This document shows, in pieces, positions 5,179-5,923 of a DNA stretch of 5,923 nt. Source of the stretch: Pseudomonadota bacterium. Its GTDB lineage: Bacteria; Cyanobacteriota; Vampirovibrionia; LMEP-6097. The stretch's first letter is position 1; each line of letters opens with the position of its first letter. A program made the translations under genes and the position numbers. Where the stretch lies: positions 1 through 5,923 of the forward strand of contig RFQS01000147.1 in assembly GCA_009924885.1 (NCBI GenBank), read 5' to 3'. Below the pieces are notes generated by a model, which saw only the letters and a program-made list of their open reading frames with translations, had not been told where the DNA came from and searched no databases.

Positions 5179-5916
5179 ATGTCAAGTGCTGCATTAACCG
5201 TCAATCACACTCTAGCAGGGGATTCTAAGATTCCACCAATTACGGCAGAGTTAGTAGGATTAGAGCGTCCGATTTTTAAACCGATACGAGAAACTATCGA
5301 TTTCTTAAAAGATACTATCCGCTTTCCAGGCTCTTCTATACCAGAAAGCCAGAGACCTTCGACACTAGAGCATACACTGAGTGCCATGCATCGAGCGAAT
5401 AAACTACTATCAAAACAAAACACCTTAAGCCCTAAAACCATTACAAGCGTTCTAAGAAAAATTATGATACATGACCTAGATGAAATCATAGGCAAAGAGT
5501 TTCATGCAGTCGCTACTCATGCAAATGGTACTGCCGTAAAGGATATGGAGGGCTTTGGTAAGTTAACAGAAAAAATAGCTTTAAGTACTATTTTAGTAGC
5601 TCTCTTAAATGCTGACCCTGACGTAAATGCCTCAGCTCCATCCACTACTCATCAAGCACAAAAAGCCTTCCCGAGTTTAAAACAATTCGTACAAGGTCTT
5701 CGCGATGAGATCAAAGATATTACAGATAATGATCTTGGTCTTACTATCTTAAATAATCATTTTGAAAAACCTGAAATTAAAGCACAATTAAGCCCAGAGT
5801 GGCTTTCACCCGATTATAGAAAAGCTTTTGAAAGCCTAAACTGGATGAGTATTGCTGATGACCAGCATTATAGAATCGAAGATTTCCCTAAGCAGTTAGT
5901 CTGGATGAAGAATTAA
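5179..5916 (+). CDS. HD-domain protein, HD_3/YfbR-like, 245 aa
   Basis: The core matches the layout of HD_3-type metal phosphohydrolases such as E. coli YfbR (5'-deoxynucleotidase) and HDDC2. In order: FLKDTIRFPGSSIPESQRPSTLEHTLSAMHRANKLL (42-77) with Arg59 and Glu64-His65, then a helix ending MIHDLDEIIGK (96-106) with His98-Asp99, Glu102 and Gly105. EKIALSTILVALL (131-143) corresponds to the following conserved helix. The fourth metal ligand, an Asp near the C-terminal side in the family, could be Asp176 or Asp180. Oddly, the usual GD after the HD-x3-E helix reads GK-Glu here, so the substrate may differ. About 35 extra residues precede the domain. If active it would act on a nucleotide phosphate in the cytoplasm; that is inference. 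ATG 5179 is preferred; a GTG at 5176 adds one residue. No strong Shine-Dalgarno is seen. The preceding frameshifted gene looks like a degenerate copy. Confidence 0.6.
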   Translation: MSSAALTVNHTLAGDSKIPPITAELVGLERPIFKPIRETIDFLKDTIRFPGSSIPESQRPSTLEHTLSAMHRANKLLSKQNTLSPKTITSVLRKIMIHDLDEIIGKEFHAVATHANGTAVKDMEGFGKLTEKIALSTILVALLNADPDVNASAPSTTHQAQKAFPSLKQFVQGLRDEIKDITDNDLGLTILNNHFEKPEIKAQLSPEWLSPDYRKAFESLNWMSIADDQHYRIEDFPKQLVWMKN

Positions 5917-5923
5917 AAACACT

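Noticed and set aside
5205..5495. Open frame of 96 codons on the minus strand
   Set aside because: It is antisense to the HD-like gene. The apparent hydrophobic start is the reverse of the HD helix region.

Overview
This is an AT-rich bacterial segment of 5.9 kb. Its only firmly identifiable housekeeping gene is enolase (eno). The protein is clearly bacterial, but I could not assign a lineage from the sequence. An uncultured AT-rich bacterium that uses AGA, TTA and CTT codons freely is a fair description.

The left part (about 1-2730) looks like accessory sequence. It holds a small unrecognised gene on the minus strand (9-344), then a divergent unrecognised 179-residue gene (427-966). A 245-base non-coding gap follows, with three dyads about 40 bases apart. 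Next are a DUF2442-type small protein (1212-1487) and, overlapping its 3' end by 20 bases in the convergent direction, a stand-alone SIR2-like protein (1468-2730, minus). The SIR2-like protein keeps the glycine-rich NAD loop, the catalytic Asn and His, and the GYG-x-GD-x-HIN motif, so it is a candidate NAD-consuming defence effector. A large nested inverted repeat sits directly upstream of its ribosome binding site.

The divergent 2731-2971 gap between the SIR2-like gene and eno holds two separate dyads, one beside each gene. Eno (2972-4297) is complete, has no visible Shine-Dalgarno sequence, and carries an extended -10-like element so close to the ATG that a leaderless transcript is possible. 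It ends in a textbook intrinsic terminator with a perfect 20-bp stem and six Ts.

Right of the terminator are two genes that look like diverged tandem copies. The second (5179-5916) matches the HD_3/YfbR-like layout of HD-domain phosphohydrolases (R..EH ... HD..E..G). The first (4346-5079) is split into two overlapping frames at an A4T7 run. Rejoined by a -1 shift it encodes 244 residues, against 245 for its neighbour, and it lacks the HD residues. It is probably a decaying or slippage-expressed, catalytically dead paralogue.

The observations most worth following are the SIR2-like gene with its leader dyad, the frameshifted HD-like pair, and the dyad array upstream of the DUF2442 gene. No mobile-element gene, tRNA, rRNA or CRISPR array was seen.
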